Source: an uncultured Alphaproteobacteria bacterium
Lineage (GTDB): Bacteria; Pseudomonadota; Alphaproteobacteria; SP197
Direction of reading: 5' to 3'
Assembly (NCBI GenBank): GCA_943787175.1
Contig: CALSLK010000029.1
Location: 1-49,466, forward strand
Length of the DNA stretch: 49,466 nucleotides
In this document: positions 9,104 through 18,094 of the stretch, one piece after another
Layout: each line of letters begins with the position of its first letter
Numbering within the stretch: position 1 is the stretch's first letter
The notes under the pieces: generated by a model
What the model was told of the DNA's origin: nothing
The model's database searches: none
Seen by the model: only the letters and a program-made list of their open reading frames with translations
Made by a program: the position numbers and the translations under genes

Positions 9104-10098
9104 TTGGGTGCAAACCCCTGCGGAAAAACTCGAGCCAGTTGCCACCCATGATTTTTGCCGTGTCGGTTTCGCTGAACCCCTTGTCGAGCAGGCCCTGGGT
9201 GATGTTGGGGAAATCGGCCGAGTTCTCGAACCATTGGGGCCAGTCAGGCCAGCCGCCGCCCGAGGTCTTGGCTTCGCCGGAATCGATCTCCTTGGACCAG
9301 CGTCCGCTGCGCATCCAATCAAGGTACTCACTGGAGAGCTTGCGGCACATGTCGGTGCCGAACCCGACCTTGTCGACCCCAGCATCTCGACCGTATCGGC
9401 GATCATGCCGCAGAAGGCATCGAGCGTGGTGTCGCTGCCGCCGATGTGGAACGGATAAGTACTGAAGCCCAACATGCCACCGGATTCGGCCAGTGCCTTC
9501 AGCAGGTCATCAGACTTGTTGCGGATGCCCTTGTGAAAGCTCAAGGGGTTCGCGTGGGTAATGGCAACGGGGCGCTCGGAGATTTCGATAGCCTGCAGCG
9601 ACGTCAGTTCGGCAGAGTGGCTGAGATCGATCAGCATGCCGACACGGTTCATCTCCTTGATCACCTCGCGCCCGAAACGGCTGATGCCGGCGTCGACCTT
9701 CTCGTAACAGCCAGCCCCGATCAGGCTCTGGTTGTTGTAGGTGAGCTGCATGATGCGCACCCCCAGCTCGTGGAACACCTGGACCAGCGCCAGGTCGTCC
9801 TCGATGGGCGAGCAGTTCTGGAAAGCCGAAGATGACGCCGGTCTTGCCCTGGCGCTTGGCTTCCTCGATATCGGCGGCCGTGCGGACCGGCATGACGATG
9901 TCGCCATGCTTCTCGAACATGCGATGCCAGCGCCCGATGTTGTCCAGGGTCGCGCGGGCGTCCTCCCAAAACACCAGCGTGACGTGCACGGCGGTGACTC
10001 CGCCGGCACGGAACTCCTCGAGCAGCTCGCGGTCCCAGTTGCTGGCCTGCAGGGCGTCGATGACGATGAGATCGTCGTGAAAGGATACGGTCGCTCAT
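9090..10098 (-). CDS. Membrane dipeptidase (peptidase M19), frameshifted, atypical metal site
   Basis: Restored from several frames: the start MSDRIL at 10098, then FHDDLIVIDALQASNWDRELL, VHVTLVFWEDARATLDNIGRW, GKTGVIFGF, QNCSPIEDDLALVQVFHELGVR, MLIDLSHSAELTSL, PVAITHANP, and finally MCRKLSSEYLDWMRSGRW to the stop at 9090. The histidines in DLSH and THANP match metal ligands of renal-type dipeptidases. The N-terminal HxD ligand pair (usually DGHND) reads IDALQAS, and the bridging Glu position reads FQNCSPIEDD. The FQN-SPIEDD form is a recognised M19 subgroup. Breaks lie near 10085, 9815 and 9370. Its ATG overlaps the upstream gene's TGA (ATGA). A non-peptide cyclic or amide substrate is possible. 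Confidence 0.75.
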
Positions 10099-11853
10099 GA
10101 GAACGTCCAGTTCAGGTTCCAGCGGGTAGATCCAGTCGCCTTCGATACGCCGGCGGCAAGGTCCTCGGCAATCGGCGCGCCCTGCAGGAAGGTGCCGCGC
10201 ACCCACAGGCTTGAGCGCGGATCGAAAGTCTTCCATGCCAAGGAGCGAAAGCGCGAAGCGGATGAGGTGGCAGGCCTGGAAATCCCGGTGGCTGACATGG
10301 CCGCGGATCTCGCCATAGGGAAGTTCGGCCAGGGACTGCACGCGCTCTGTCATGAACCGGTGCTCGGGGTGCTCCAGCAGGAACTCCGCAACCGTGCGGT
10401 CGGCGGGCAGCGCACTCCAGTTTGGCTAGCAGTGCCTGCACCGCGCCCGGGACATCGACAAAGGCTTCGCGGTCATCGCCGGGGTCAACGCCACGTTCGC
10501 CCAACCGCGGCTCCACGTTCTCTTCCGAATAGTACCAGAAATGGTGGCGTGCTTCCGGCTGGTCACGTCCAGACCCAACGCCCAATCGTAGTTGTGGCGT
10601 ATGAGGTAGGCGAGTGCACCAAGGGTCATCGCGGGATCGACATCGCTGCGGTAGTCGCCCGGTGCAGACGCCAGCTTGGCAATCTCGAAGGCCCGATCGG
10701 GGTAAAGTTCGATCAGCAGGGAATGCAGCACCTCGACGCTCTCGCGGTGGAGTTCTCTGCGCGCCCAGCTGGCCAGCGTCTGCCATGGCCGGATCGATTC
10801 AGCACCCAGCATGGCACCGGTATCACGGAAGGTGCGTAGCGCCTTGCCAGCCTTGGACAGATCGTCACGCACGATGGAAGATGGTGCATACATGTCCTTG
10901 CCGGTGCGGTCATGCAGACTGAAATAGGCGATGCAGCGCTCGATCAGTTCGATGAGGCGGACAACCTCTGGTCCATTCGGCGTGACGCTTTCACCCAGGG
11001 CATGCGCAATGGCGAGTTCACGCATGACGACCCAGGCATGGATGCGCTTGGGGTGAGCAATAACGAAAGGCACCATACCCAGGCCGGACGCGTTGCCCAT
11101 GCCCAAGTGCCGTTTGAGTATGGGAGAAAGACGCGCCGCATCAGGATTCACGACACGGGCTGCATGTTCGACGAGGTCGTTACCGAAATGACGCCACATA
11201 TAGAGAGTCATCATCTCGCCGGAATAGGGATGGCTGAGCGGATGTTCCGGCGCAAAGGAAGGGTAGATCGCCGTGCCATGACGGCCATTGCCCCAGAAGC
11301 CGTTGTTGCGCAGCAGATAGCCGCCGGGCAGATATGGCTGACGACCAGATGAGAGCGCTTCGACCGCCGTGTTGAAGGCACTGGTGCTGCGGTTCATGCG
11401 TGTGAAACCAACAACCGTGTTATCGGCCCGGCCCAGAACAAAGTTCTCCGATTCCTTGCGCAACCGCTCGACCCGGTCGCGTTCGATCTCGCCCTGGCCG
11501 ACATAACCCACACCGTCGTAGCGCTGGCCGACAATGCGTTCGGATTTCTGATCGTCGGGCAGGTTGTCGGAATAGATCACGTAATGGAGCGGACGCTCTG
11601 CCGTCTCGATGCGATAGGCGACCAACCCCCTGCCCTGCTCATCAAGTTCCCAGATCGCGGTTTCGATCTTCCAACGCTCGCGCGCCATGCGCCGGACCAG
11701 CGAACGCACAAAGGATAATGCTGAAGCCTTGTTGGCGGAAAGCGCCTCGGCCGTGCAAACCTCCTCGGGCGCGCGGATCTGCGTGGGCGGTGACAACAGA
11801 TCATCATCGACCTGCCCATCATCCCAGACGCCACGGGCGGGAACCATCGTCAT
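10095..11853 (-). CDS. Large conserved-looking protein of unknown function, frameshifted
   Basis: About 585 residues when restored. The first roughly 450 residues run uninterrupted from ATG 11853, one base overlapping the HisD-like stop. The frame breaks near 10540 (HATI|FWYYSEENVEPRLGERG), near 10410 and near 10240, then ends WVRGTFLQGAPIAEDLAAG to WNLNWTFS at 10095. There is no signal peptide or clear membrane helix. It has many Trp, Arg and His residues and recurring patterns such as GYLLRNNGFWGNGRHGTAIYPSF and GLGMVPFVIAHPKRIHAW. I do not recognise the family. Tight coupling on both sides (TGATG, ATGA) says it works with the HisD-like dehydrogenase and the M19 enzyme. Confidence 0.6.
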
Positions 11854-13172
11854 CAGCCACCTTCCCTTCGTGCACTGATCGCCAGCGCGTGTGCATCGAA
11901 TCCTTCATAACGCGCAAAGGCTTCGGTCTGATCGGCCAGACCAGCATAACCCTCTGAGTTCAACTCGGCGATGGATTGGCGCTTGATGTAGTCCATCACG
12001 CCAAGCGCGGAATGGGTCGCGGCCTTGCCGCCGGTCGGCAGCACGGCATTCACGCCGATCATGAAGTTCGCCATGGAAAACGGCGCATCCTGACCCAGCA
12101 GGATCTCGCCGGCATTGGTGATGGCATCGAGATAATCACGCGAATGAGTACTGGCAATCTGGAGATGTTCGGCAGCAAACGCGTTGACGAACGCAAGCGC
12201 ATCGTCACGATTTGCCGCGACCACAAGACCGCCGTTGACGCCCAAAGCCTGCGAGGCGTAACCGCGCCGCTCTTCGCCAAGGCGGCCCAAAAGCTCGACC
12301 ACACAATCGGCAACCCGTTCAGCCATTTCGGCATCCCAGGTTACAAGGAAGGTCGTGGAATCAGCGCCATGTTCGGCTTCGACCAGGAGGTCGAGCGCAA
12401 CGCGACGGACATCAGCCGTGTCATCGGCCAGGACCATGCTTTCTGATGGTCCCGCGGGCGGTCCCGGCGCGATGGCCTCGGCACAGAGTTCCATGGCAGC
12501 ACCGACCCAGGGTGAGCCAGGACCAACAATCTTGTCGCAATGGGGAATTGTTTCCGTGCCATAGGCCACGGCTGCAACGCCCTGTGCGCCGCCGGCGAGA
12601 TAGACTTCCGTCACGCCTGCTTCGCGGGCAGCCACCAGAGTTCCGGCATCGCAGGTGCCATCGGGGCCCGGCGGCGTGATGACCACGACACGGGGGACAC
12701 CAGCCACAAGCGCTGGGATGGCGGTCATCAGCGTAACAGACGGGAACGAACCCTTGCCGCGCGGCACGTAACAGGCGACCGCGCCGATCGGGACATATCG
12801 GTCACCGGCCAGGACCCCGGGACGCACTTCGATCATATCAAGTGCCGGCGGTTTCTGTTGTTCGTGCACCCTGCGGATGTTGCCAGCGGCTTCGCGAATC
12901 GCCGCAACGACATCACCGGGGACCAGACCATAGGCTGCGTCGAAGTCTTCCGGCGCAACCCGAATCTGATCAGCGGTCATGGTGACCTTGTCGAAGGCTG
13001 CGGCGAACCGCACGAGCGCGACATCGCCTTCTTCACGTACGGCTTCGACGATAGGCCGGGCGCGCTCCAGGAATGCGGATGCATCGATGACACCGCGTGC
13101 GCACAGGGCGGCACGCTCCAGGGGCGTCAGGCCATCAAGATGCAGGATGCGGGGTCGCAACGCGTCAGTCAT
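11853..13172 (-). CDS. Histidinol-dehydrogenase-family (HisD-like) NAD-dependent dehydrogenase, probably catabolic
   Basis: A 439-residue HisD-fold protein preceded by a good ribosome site (GGAGAAGAT-ATG). The catalytic pair is present in AAEHLQIAS, and GGAQGVAAVAYGTETIPHCDKIVGPG matches the NAD-binding region. Residues known for histidinol and zinc in E. coli HisD differ. LLSQAEHG is LLVEAEHG (zinc Gln to Glu), the zinc Asp of SAGDY aligns with Asn in FSMANF, and the substrate His of GTNHVLPT aligns with Ala in GVNAVLPT. The C-terminal zinc His (GFDAHALAI) remains. It lies outside the his operon, behind its own regulator. A polyol or sulfopropanediol (HpsN-like) type oxidation to a carboxylate is more plausible than histidine synthesis. 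Confidence 0.8.
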   Translation of the reverse strand: MTDALRPRILHLDGLTPLERAALCARGVIDASAFLERARPIVEAVREEGDVALVRFAAAFDKVTMTADQIRVAPEDFDAAYGLVPGDVVAAIREAAGNIRRVHEQQKPPALDMIEVRPGVLAGDRYVPIGAVACYVPRGKGSFPSVTLMTAIPALVAGVPRVVVITPPGPDGTCDAGTLVAAREAGVTEVYLAGGAQGVAAVAYGTETIPHCDKIVGPGSPWVGAAMELCAEAIAPGPPAGPSESMVLADDTADVRRVALDLLVEAEHGADSTTFLVTWDAEMAERVADCVVELLGRLGEERRGYASQALGVNGGLVVAANRDDALAFVNAFAAEHLQIASTHSRDYLDAITNAGEILLGQDAPFSMANFMIGVNAVLPTGGKAATHSALGVMDYIKRQSIAELNSEGYAGLADQTEAFARYEGFDAHALAISARREGG

Positions 13173-13230
13173 ATCTTCTCCATCATTAACGTGGCGTTTC
13201 TACCACGCTGCAACACAGCAATGTCGATGG

Positions 13231-13899
13231 CTAAATCTCAATCGGGAACGGTGCCCAAGCCCAAAGCATGGACGATTTCAGGTTGGTTGGGTTGCTGTAG
13301 GTGTAGAGCTCATTCTCGGGGATGAAGATCGTATCGCCCTTCTCGAGGATCCGAGTCTCTCCCATACATAGGACCTCTACCTGACCATGAAGGACGTAGT
13401 AGCTGAGGTCGCCTTTATGACGCAGCATCTCGTCGCCTGACAATGCGCCGGGATCAAGTTCCGCGAGGCCGAGAGTGACATTGGCATCGAGCGACGGTGA
13501 CAGGAGGTAGTCGGTAAGCCCCTGAAATTCCGTGTGCGTGAAGATCTCCGTGTTTGAGATGGCGGAGTAGGAAAGCCTGGAGCGTGCTTCCGCCCGCACG
13601 ATGTTCGCTTCCAGGCCTTCTATCGCCGTCGGTACATCAAAGAGCCAACGAACCTCCATGTCGAAAGCGTCACCAATCCGCTGGAGCGTGTTCATCGACG
13701 GCTTCGCCAGGTCGCGCTCGATCATGCTGACAAAGGCCGCGCTGCGATCAATCCGCTTGGCAAACTCGGCGAGCGACAAGCCATGCCTTTTTCGCAACTT
13801 GCGAACACGTTGGCCGACACTCGCGCTCACAGCCTCGTCATTCTGCGATCCCGAATCCGGTTTTTTGACGCCAGCCCGTCGCTTCACGGCGGCTCCCAA
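13231..13899 (-). CDS. XRE-family regulator with C-terminal cupin domain
   Basis: A 222-residue regulator. Residues about 30-85 form a helix-turn-helix of the XRE class (VRKLRKRHGLSLAEFAKRIDRSAAFVSMIERDLAKPSMNTL). Residues about 140-220 are a cupin sensor (YYVLHGQVEVLCMGETRILEKGDTIFIPEN). Such proteins typically sense a small metabolite and control neighbouring catabolic genes. It is first in the leftward HisD-like operon and divergent from the Rieske oxygenase gene, so the 200-base gap at 13900-14099 is the expected control region for both directions. Confidence 0.87.
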   Translation of the reverse strand: MGAAVKRRAGVKKPDSGSQNDEAVSASVGQRVRKLRKRHGLSLAEFAKRIDRSAAFVSMIERDLAKPSMNTLQRIGDAFDMEVRWLFDVPTAIEGLEANIVRAEARSRLSYSAISNTEIFTHTEFQGLTDYLLSPSLDANVTLGLAELDPGALSGDEMLRHKGDLSYYVLHGQVEVLCMGETRILEKGDTIFIPENELYTYSNPTNLKSSMLWAWAPFPIEI

Positions 13900-13960
13900 C
13901 TTTAGTGCGGTCCGTGCGCACGTTGACCAGCTTTCTCGGCTTTCGCAATCACAAAAATTC

Positions 13961-13972
13961 GTAACTGTTTAC
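13961..13972. promoter_or_regulatory. Candidate operator in the XRE-Rieske divergent region
   Basis: GTAA (13961-13964) and TTAC (13969-13972) are an inverted repeat with a four-base spacer, inside an AT-rich block about 25 bases before a promoter-like sequence. It is a possible site for the adjacent XRE-cupin regulator. The dyad is short and could be chance. Confidence 0.2.
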
Positions 13973-13998
13973 AATTTGCCCATTATCAGCGTCGATTC

Positions 13999-14026
13999 TT
14001 GACTAAATTTAAGCCAGCTTTAATAA
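13999..14026 (+). promoter_or_regulatory. Sigma-70-like promoter for the Rieske oxygenase gene
   Basis: TTGACT (13999-14004) and TAATAA (14021-14026) are separated by 16 bases. They lie 74 bases before the ATG at 14100, in the most AT-rich part of the divergent gap. Confidence 0.45.
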
Positions 14027-14099
14027 ATGGTATTTGCAACGGTGCGTGATCCGGCGCACACGGGGCCCGGCGTTCTTGACGCGTCAAAGGGAGGTACGG

Positions 14100-15311
14100 A
14101 TGGATCAGCGGCAGAAGATTGACGACCTTATCCAACGTTATCGGAGCGCTTACGGCGTTACCTCCACCGAACAAACGAGAGGCCTGCCGAATGAGGCGTT
14201 CGTCTCGCAGACCTATTTTGAGGAAGAACAAAAAAGATTGTTCGCCCGCAGCTGGGTGTTTGCAGGCACGCGGTCAGACGTACCGGAGAAGGGTGACATC
14301 AAACCTGTTTCAGTCGGAGGACGGTCCCTGCTCATTGTCCGCGACCAGAGCAACAAGGTGCACGTCTTCAACAACGTCTGTCGCCATCGGGGGGCACAGC
14401 TCGTTACCTGCGAACTGAAAGGCCGTCGCACCATCACCTGTCCATACCATCGATGGACCTATGACCTGGCTGGCGAGTTACGTGTGCGCCCACATTTTGA
14501 AGGGCATGAGAACCACGGCAACATCGAGAAGGAAGACCGCCAGAAATTTGGCTTGCTTCCTGTTCGGTTCGCGACGTGGCACGACTGGATTTTCATCAAT
14601 CTGGATGGCAAGGCTCTTGAGTTCGATTCCTTCATCGAGCCGATCCGCAGCCGCTACAGTGGGTACCCGCTGGAAAACTGTCATCGAGGAAACGTCGCTT
14701 TCTTCGAGTTTCAGAGCAACTTCAAGCTCGTGCTGGATAACTGGGCAGACAACTATCACCTGTTTGCTGTCCACCCTGCACTCGACCAGACCATGGCCAA
14801 CGAAGATCGCAAGAGCCTGGAAAACGTTGGGCCTCACGCCTTCTGTCGGTACGGCTTCATTGGCGACTCCGATACAGGTATCGAACTCACACGCGGCGAC
14901 GTCGCGTTGCCGCGCGCAGAAGGCATGTCCGAGGCCTACCAAAGAAGTGGCGGGCTGGGCACGATCTTTCCCAACATCGGGCTTTTCGCGAGCCCTACGT
15001 GTTTCTTATTCATCAACATGCGCCCGCTTGCCGTCGACAAGTGCCAGATGGAAGTCCACTTCTACTACGGCAGCAAAGAGGCGGCCGTTGACGACAAGTA
15101 TGCCGAGGCGCGGCAAGCTCTCGAGGCACAGTGGGCGAACCTGAACGAAGAAGACATGACGATCTGTCACCGTACTCAGGTCGGCCGCTCCTGCGACGAT
15201 TTCGACGGCGGGCATTTTGCACCCTTCTGGGACCTCGCCCAGATCAACCTGCACCGGCAGTGGGCCGATGCAATGGTCGGTGAAGGCCTATTTTCTGCGG
15301 TTGACCAGTAG
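14100..15311 (+). CDS. Rieske non-heme iron oxygenase, large (alpha) subunit
   Basis: About 403 residues from ATG 14100, chosen because GGGAGG sits 6 bases upstream. The Rieske 2Fe-2S ligands are visible as CRHRGAQL then CPYHRW (CxH...CxxH, about residues 92-113). The mononuclear iron motif is DNWADNYHLFAVHP near residues 213-226. This is a ring-hydroxylating or N-demethylating oxygenase (carnitine, betaine and aromatic acid oxygenases share the layout) and needs a reductase partner, which is not in the window. It is divergent from the XRE-cupin operon and probably belongs to that pathway. Confidence 0.87.
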   Translation: MDQRQKIDDLIQRYRSAYGVTSTEQTRGLPNEAFVSQTYFEEEQKRLFARSWVFAGTRSDVPEKGDIKPVSVGGRSLLIVRDQSNKVHVFNNVCRHRGAQLVTCELKGRRTITCPYHRWTYDLAGELRVRPHFEGHENHGNIEKEDRQKFGLLPVRFATWHDWIFINLDGKALEFDSFIEPIRSRYSGYPLENCHRGNVAFFEFQSNFKLVLDNWADNYHLFAVHPALDQTMANEDRKSLENVGPHAFCRYGFIGDSDTGIELTRGDVALPRAEGMSEAYQRSGGLGTIFPNIGLFASPTCFLFINMRPLAVDKCQMEVHFYYGSKEAAVDDKYAEARQALEAQWANLNEEDMTICHRTQVGRSCDDFDGGHFAPFWDLAQINLHRQWADAMVGEGLFSAVDQ

Positions 15312-15324
15312 GCTGGCGCATAGG

Positions 15325-15354
15325 GTGAAGGGGTCATCTTGTCGAAGCCTTCAC
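15325..15354. terminator. Weak bidirectional hairpin between convergent genes
   Basis: GTGAAGG (15325-15331) and CCTTCAC (15348-15354) can pair across a 16-base loop between the Rieske gene and the leftward CMD gene. There is no T tract. Confidence 0.25.
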
Positions 15355-15400
15355 GTCACAACGTCGATAGTCCGACGCGCACTCTAAATACGCAGTCGCC

Positions 15401-15802
15401 TCAGGTAAGGCTCTCGTCCTTGTCGGGGTCGATGCCTTCTTCCTGAAAGACCTTACGTGCGATGCGGAAGGCTTCAACGCCCGCAGGCATGCCGCAATAG
15501 ATTGCGATCTGCGTCAGCGTATCGCGCAGTTGCGCCAGCGTGACGCCGTTACGGATGGCACCTTTGAAATGGAGTTCGAACTCATGGCTGCGACCCGTGG
15601 CCGCGGTCATGCAAAGGTTGTTGAGACTGCGCTGTTTGCGGTCGAGCCCCTCACCGCTCCAGACCTCACCCCAGCAATAGGTCGTGAGGATGCGCTGGAA
15701 GTCGCGGTTGAAGCTGTCGGCGCCGTTGATCGACTTGTCGACATACTCCGCACCCAGAACGTCCCGGCGGTTGGAAAGGCCTTTTTCATACATATCGGTC
15801 AT
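15401..15802 (-). CDS. Carboxymuconolactone decarboxylase (CMD) family protein
   Basis: About 133 residues from ATG 15802, preferred over an upstream TTG at 15814 because GGAG lies 7 bases before it. Residues 1-12 (MTDMYEKGLSNR) and RREVLGAEYVD-like RRDVLGAEYVD are typical of 4-carboxymuconolactone decarboxylase-type proteins, as is HFKGAIRNGVTLAQLRDTLTQIAIYCGMPAGVEAF. The AhpD-type CxxC pair is absent, so a decarboxylase or lactonase-like role is likelier than peroxidase. It is the last gene of the leftward VOC-mtnA-aldolase operon. Confidence 0.82.
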   Translation of the reverse strand: MTDMYEKGLSNRRDVLGAEYVDKSINGADSFNRDFQRILTTYCWGEVWSGEGLDRKQRSLNNLCMTAATGRSHEFELHFKGAIRNGVTLAQLRDTLTQIAIYCGMPAGVEAFRIARKVFQEEGIDPDKDESLT

Positions 15803-15852
15803 GGTGATCTCCAAGGTTCAGAGCATACCTTAAGGCGTCTCACCCCTGGGAG

Positions 15853-16494
15853 TCAGCCGGCGCGATAGTCGGAGAATTTCTCCAGCACTTCGGCCATCTG
15901 CGCTTTGGTGAGCAGCTTTGGTTTGCCGACCTGAAGGGCCTGCCAGTACTGGCGGGCAAGGCTCTCGACCTCGACTGCCAGTGCCAGAGCGCTTTCAAGA
16001 TCTGAGCCAAAGGCGATCATGCCGTGGTTGGCAAGCAGGCACGCCTTGCGGTCCCGGAGCGCTTCCAGCGCATGGTCGGAAAGTTCCTGCGTGCCATAGG
16101 TCGCATAGGGGGCGCAGCGGATATCATCGCCACCCGCCATGGCGACCATGTAGTGGAAGCGCGGGATACCCTTGTGCAGGCAGGCAAGCGAGGTGGCATG
16201 GGTCGCGTGGGTGTGGACGATAGCGCCGGCTTCCGGGCGGACGGCATAGATGTCGCGGTGAAAGCGCCATTCGCTGGAAGGTTTGCGTTTGTCGCGCGGC
16301 TTGCCGTCCATCCCCATCAGGACCGTATCTTGGGGACGCGTCTGGTCATAAGGCAGGGCCGACGGCGTGATGAGGAACCCCTTGCCCGCACGCACACTGA
16401 CATTACCGGAGGCACCCTGGTTGATGCCCAGGCCATTCATGGAACGGGCCGTGGCGACCAGTGCCTTGCGCAGGCGCACATGATCATGCGGCAC
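15853..16494 (-). CDS. Class II aldolase/adducin family (fuculose-phosphate aldolase or MtnB type)
   Basis: About 213 residues; GTG at 16494 is favoured because it overlaps the mtnA stop and begins the conserved part ([18 protein letters not shown]). GASGNVSVR binds the phosphate, the catalytic Glu is in [11 protein letters not shown], and zinc ligands are HTHATHAT and ANHGM. Next to mtnA it most likely acts on 5-methylthioribulose-1-phosphate, either as a dehydratase (MtnB) or as an Ald2-type aldolase giving DHAP. Sequence alone does not separate these. No mtnC, mtnD or mtnE genes are nearby, which favours the aldolase route. Confidence 0.8.
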   Translation of the reverse strand: MPHDHVRLRKALVATARSMNGLGINQGASGNVSVRAGKGFLITPSALPYDQTRPQDTVLMGMDGKPRDKRKPSSEWRFHRDIYAVRPEAGAIVHTHATHATSLACLHKGIPRFHYMVAMAGGDDIRCAPYATYGTQELSDHALEALRDRKACLLANHGMIAFGSDLESALALAVEVESLARQYWQALQVGKPKLLTKAQMAEVLEKFSDYRAG

Positions 16495-17577
16495 GGACAA
16501 ACTCCGGGAACATGCCAGCAAGGCCCTCAGGCGAAGCATCACAAACGCCGCGTTCGGTCACCAATGCTGTCACCAGGCGCGCAGGGGTTACGTCAAACGC
16601 CGGATTGCCAAGGGGTGAGCCCTCAGGCGTGATCTGGATGGTTTCGATACGGCCATCAGCGGTGCGACCGGTTAGATGGCTGATCTCCTGGCCCGAACGT
16701 TCTTCGATGGGGATGTCACGGCCCGATGCCATGGTCCAGTCGATGGTGGGCGACGGCAGCGCAACGTAAAACGGCACGCCATTGTCCCGGGCGGCTAGGG
16801 CTTTGAGATAAGTGCCGATCTTGTTGCAGACATCGCCATGGGCCGTGGTGCGGTCGGTGCCGGTGATGACCATATCGACCAGGCCGTGCTGCATGAGATG
16901 CCCACCGGCGTTGTCGACGATGACCGTGTGCGGCACACCGTGGCGACCCAGTTCCCATGCCGTGAGCCCGGCGCCCTGGTTGCGCGGCCGGGTCTCGTCC
17001 ACCCAGACATGGACGGGCAATGCCGGCGTCATACGCCTTGTAGATCGGCGCGATGCGCCGTGCCCCAGTCTACCGTCGCCAGCCAGCCGGCATTGCAATG
17101 GGTCAGGATGTTGATCGTGTCGTTCTTCGTGTCGTGAAGGCCGCGGATGACGGGCAAGCCGTGATCCCCGATGGCTTCACAGATCGCAGCGTCTTCGTCG
17201 CAAAGGCGCGCGGCTTCTGCAAAGGCGGCGTCGGACCGCTCTGAAGGCGGCAACGGCGACAACAGCGCCGTCATCGCATCGAGTGCCCAACGAAGGTTGA
17301 CGGCCGTGGGTCGCGTCGCAAGAAGCAGGGCATGGGCGGCCGCCAGATTCGCATCCGAGCTGTCACACTGCATCGCCAGCGCCATGCCATAAGCTGACGT
17401 CGCGCCAATCAGCGGGGCACCCCGGACCAGCATGGCACGGATGGCGTGCGCTGCAGCATCGACGTCTTCGAGAACGACGGTCTCGAAGACGTGAGGCAAG
17501 CGCGTCTGGTCGAGAATTGTGACTGCGCCGGACTCCGTGCGCCAGATCGTGCGGTAGGGAACGCCGTCTACATTCAT
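16484..17577 (-). CDS. mtnA: S-methyl-5-thioribose-1-phosphate isomerase, frameshifted
   Basis: Converts methylthioribose-1-phosphate to methylthioribulose-1-phosphate in methionine salvage. ATG 17577 begins [13 protein letters not shown]. Conserved motifs are [41 protein letters not shown] (catalytic Cys), [34 protein letters not shown] (catalytic Asp) and [15 protein letters not shown]. The frame breaks near 17040, just after WGTA; the normal link to the C-terminal half is restored by a small indel. Restored length is about 365 residues, normal for the family. It lies 7 bases after the VOC gene and overlaps the aldolase gene. Confidence 0.87.
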
Positions 17578-17584
17578 GTTGGTG

Positions 17585-17953
17585 TCATGTCCCGTCGCGG
17601 AAGTTGAGTTCAACATCGACGCCGTCGGGATCCTTCACGAAGATCTGGCGCGTCGGGTTGTCGGGCACCTGATAACTCTCAAACGCGATGCCTTCGCCGT
17701 CGAGGCGCGTGCACATGGCGTCGTAACCCTTAACCGCAAAAGCGACGTGATCGACCGGGCTTTCGCCTGTGCGAGGCGTGTCGGTGACGCTGACATGGAC
17801 CAGCGGTGCATCGCCGGCATAGAGCCAGGCGCCGGGGCTGTCGAAGGGCGGGCGATAACCTTCCTCGAAGCCAAGGACGCCGCAGTAGAACGCGCGGCAC
17901 CGGTCGAGATCGGCAGTGCAGATATTGATGTGGTCGACGCCGTGAACGGCCAT
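17585..17953 (-). CDS. VOC-family (glyoxalase-like) protein
   Basis: A 122-residue single VOC module. Likely metal ligands are the His in VDHINICTADLD, the His in VDHVAFAVKGYD and the Glu near the end (DPDGVDVELNF). The start at 17953 is set by MAVHGVDHINI. It heads the VOC-mtnA-aldolase-CMD operon, so it may be an isomerase, dioxygenase or lyase acting on a product of that route. VOC sequences do not predict substrate. A much longer open frame continues upstream on this strand, but it is the antisense of hisG and hisB. Confidence 0.78.
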   Translation of the reverse strand: MAVHGVDHINICTADLDRCRAFYCGVLGFEEGYRPPFDSPGAWLYAGDAPLVHVSVTDTPRTGESPVDHVAFAVKGYDAMCTRLDGEGIAFESYQVPDNPTRQIFVKDPDGVDVELNFRDGT

Positions 17954-18094
17954 GGCGGTATCTCCCTGTTTGCGCAGTTTCAGGCAGTTTAGGCTATTCA
18001 GAGACAGGTTGGCAGGGCCTTGGCTGTTGACAGCACACCGGCGATACACGACGTTCCGCCCGCTTTTACCGGAGCGCCATCTTAGCCATGGCCG

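Noticed and set aside
11853..13172. Calling the HisD-like gene the biosynthetic hisD
   Set aside because: It is outside the his operon, has its own regulator and catabolic-type partners, and its zinc and substrate residues differ from HisD.
18027..18032. TTGACA upstream of hisG as a promoter
   Set aside because: No -10-like hexamer lies at a suitable distance, so it is not supported.
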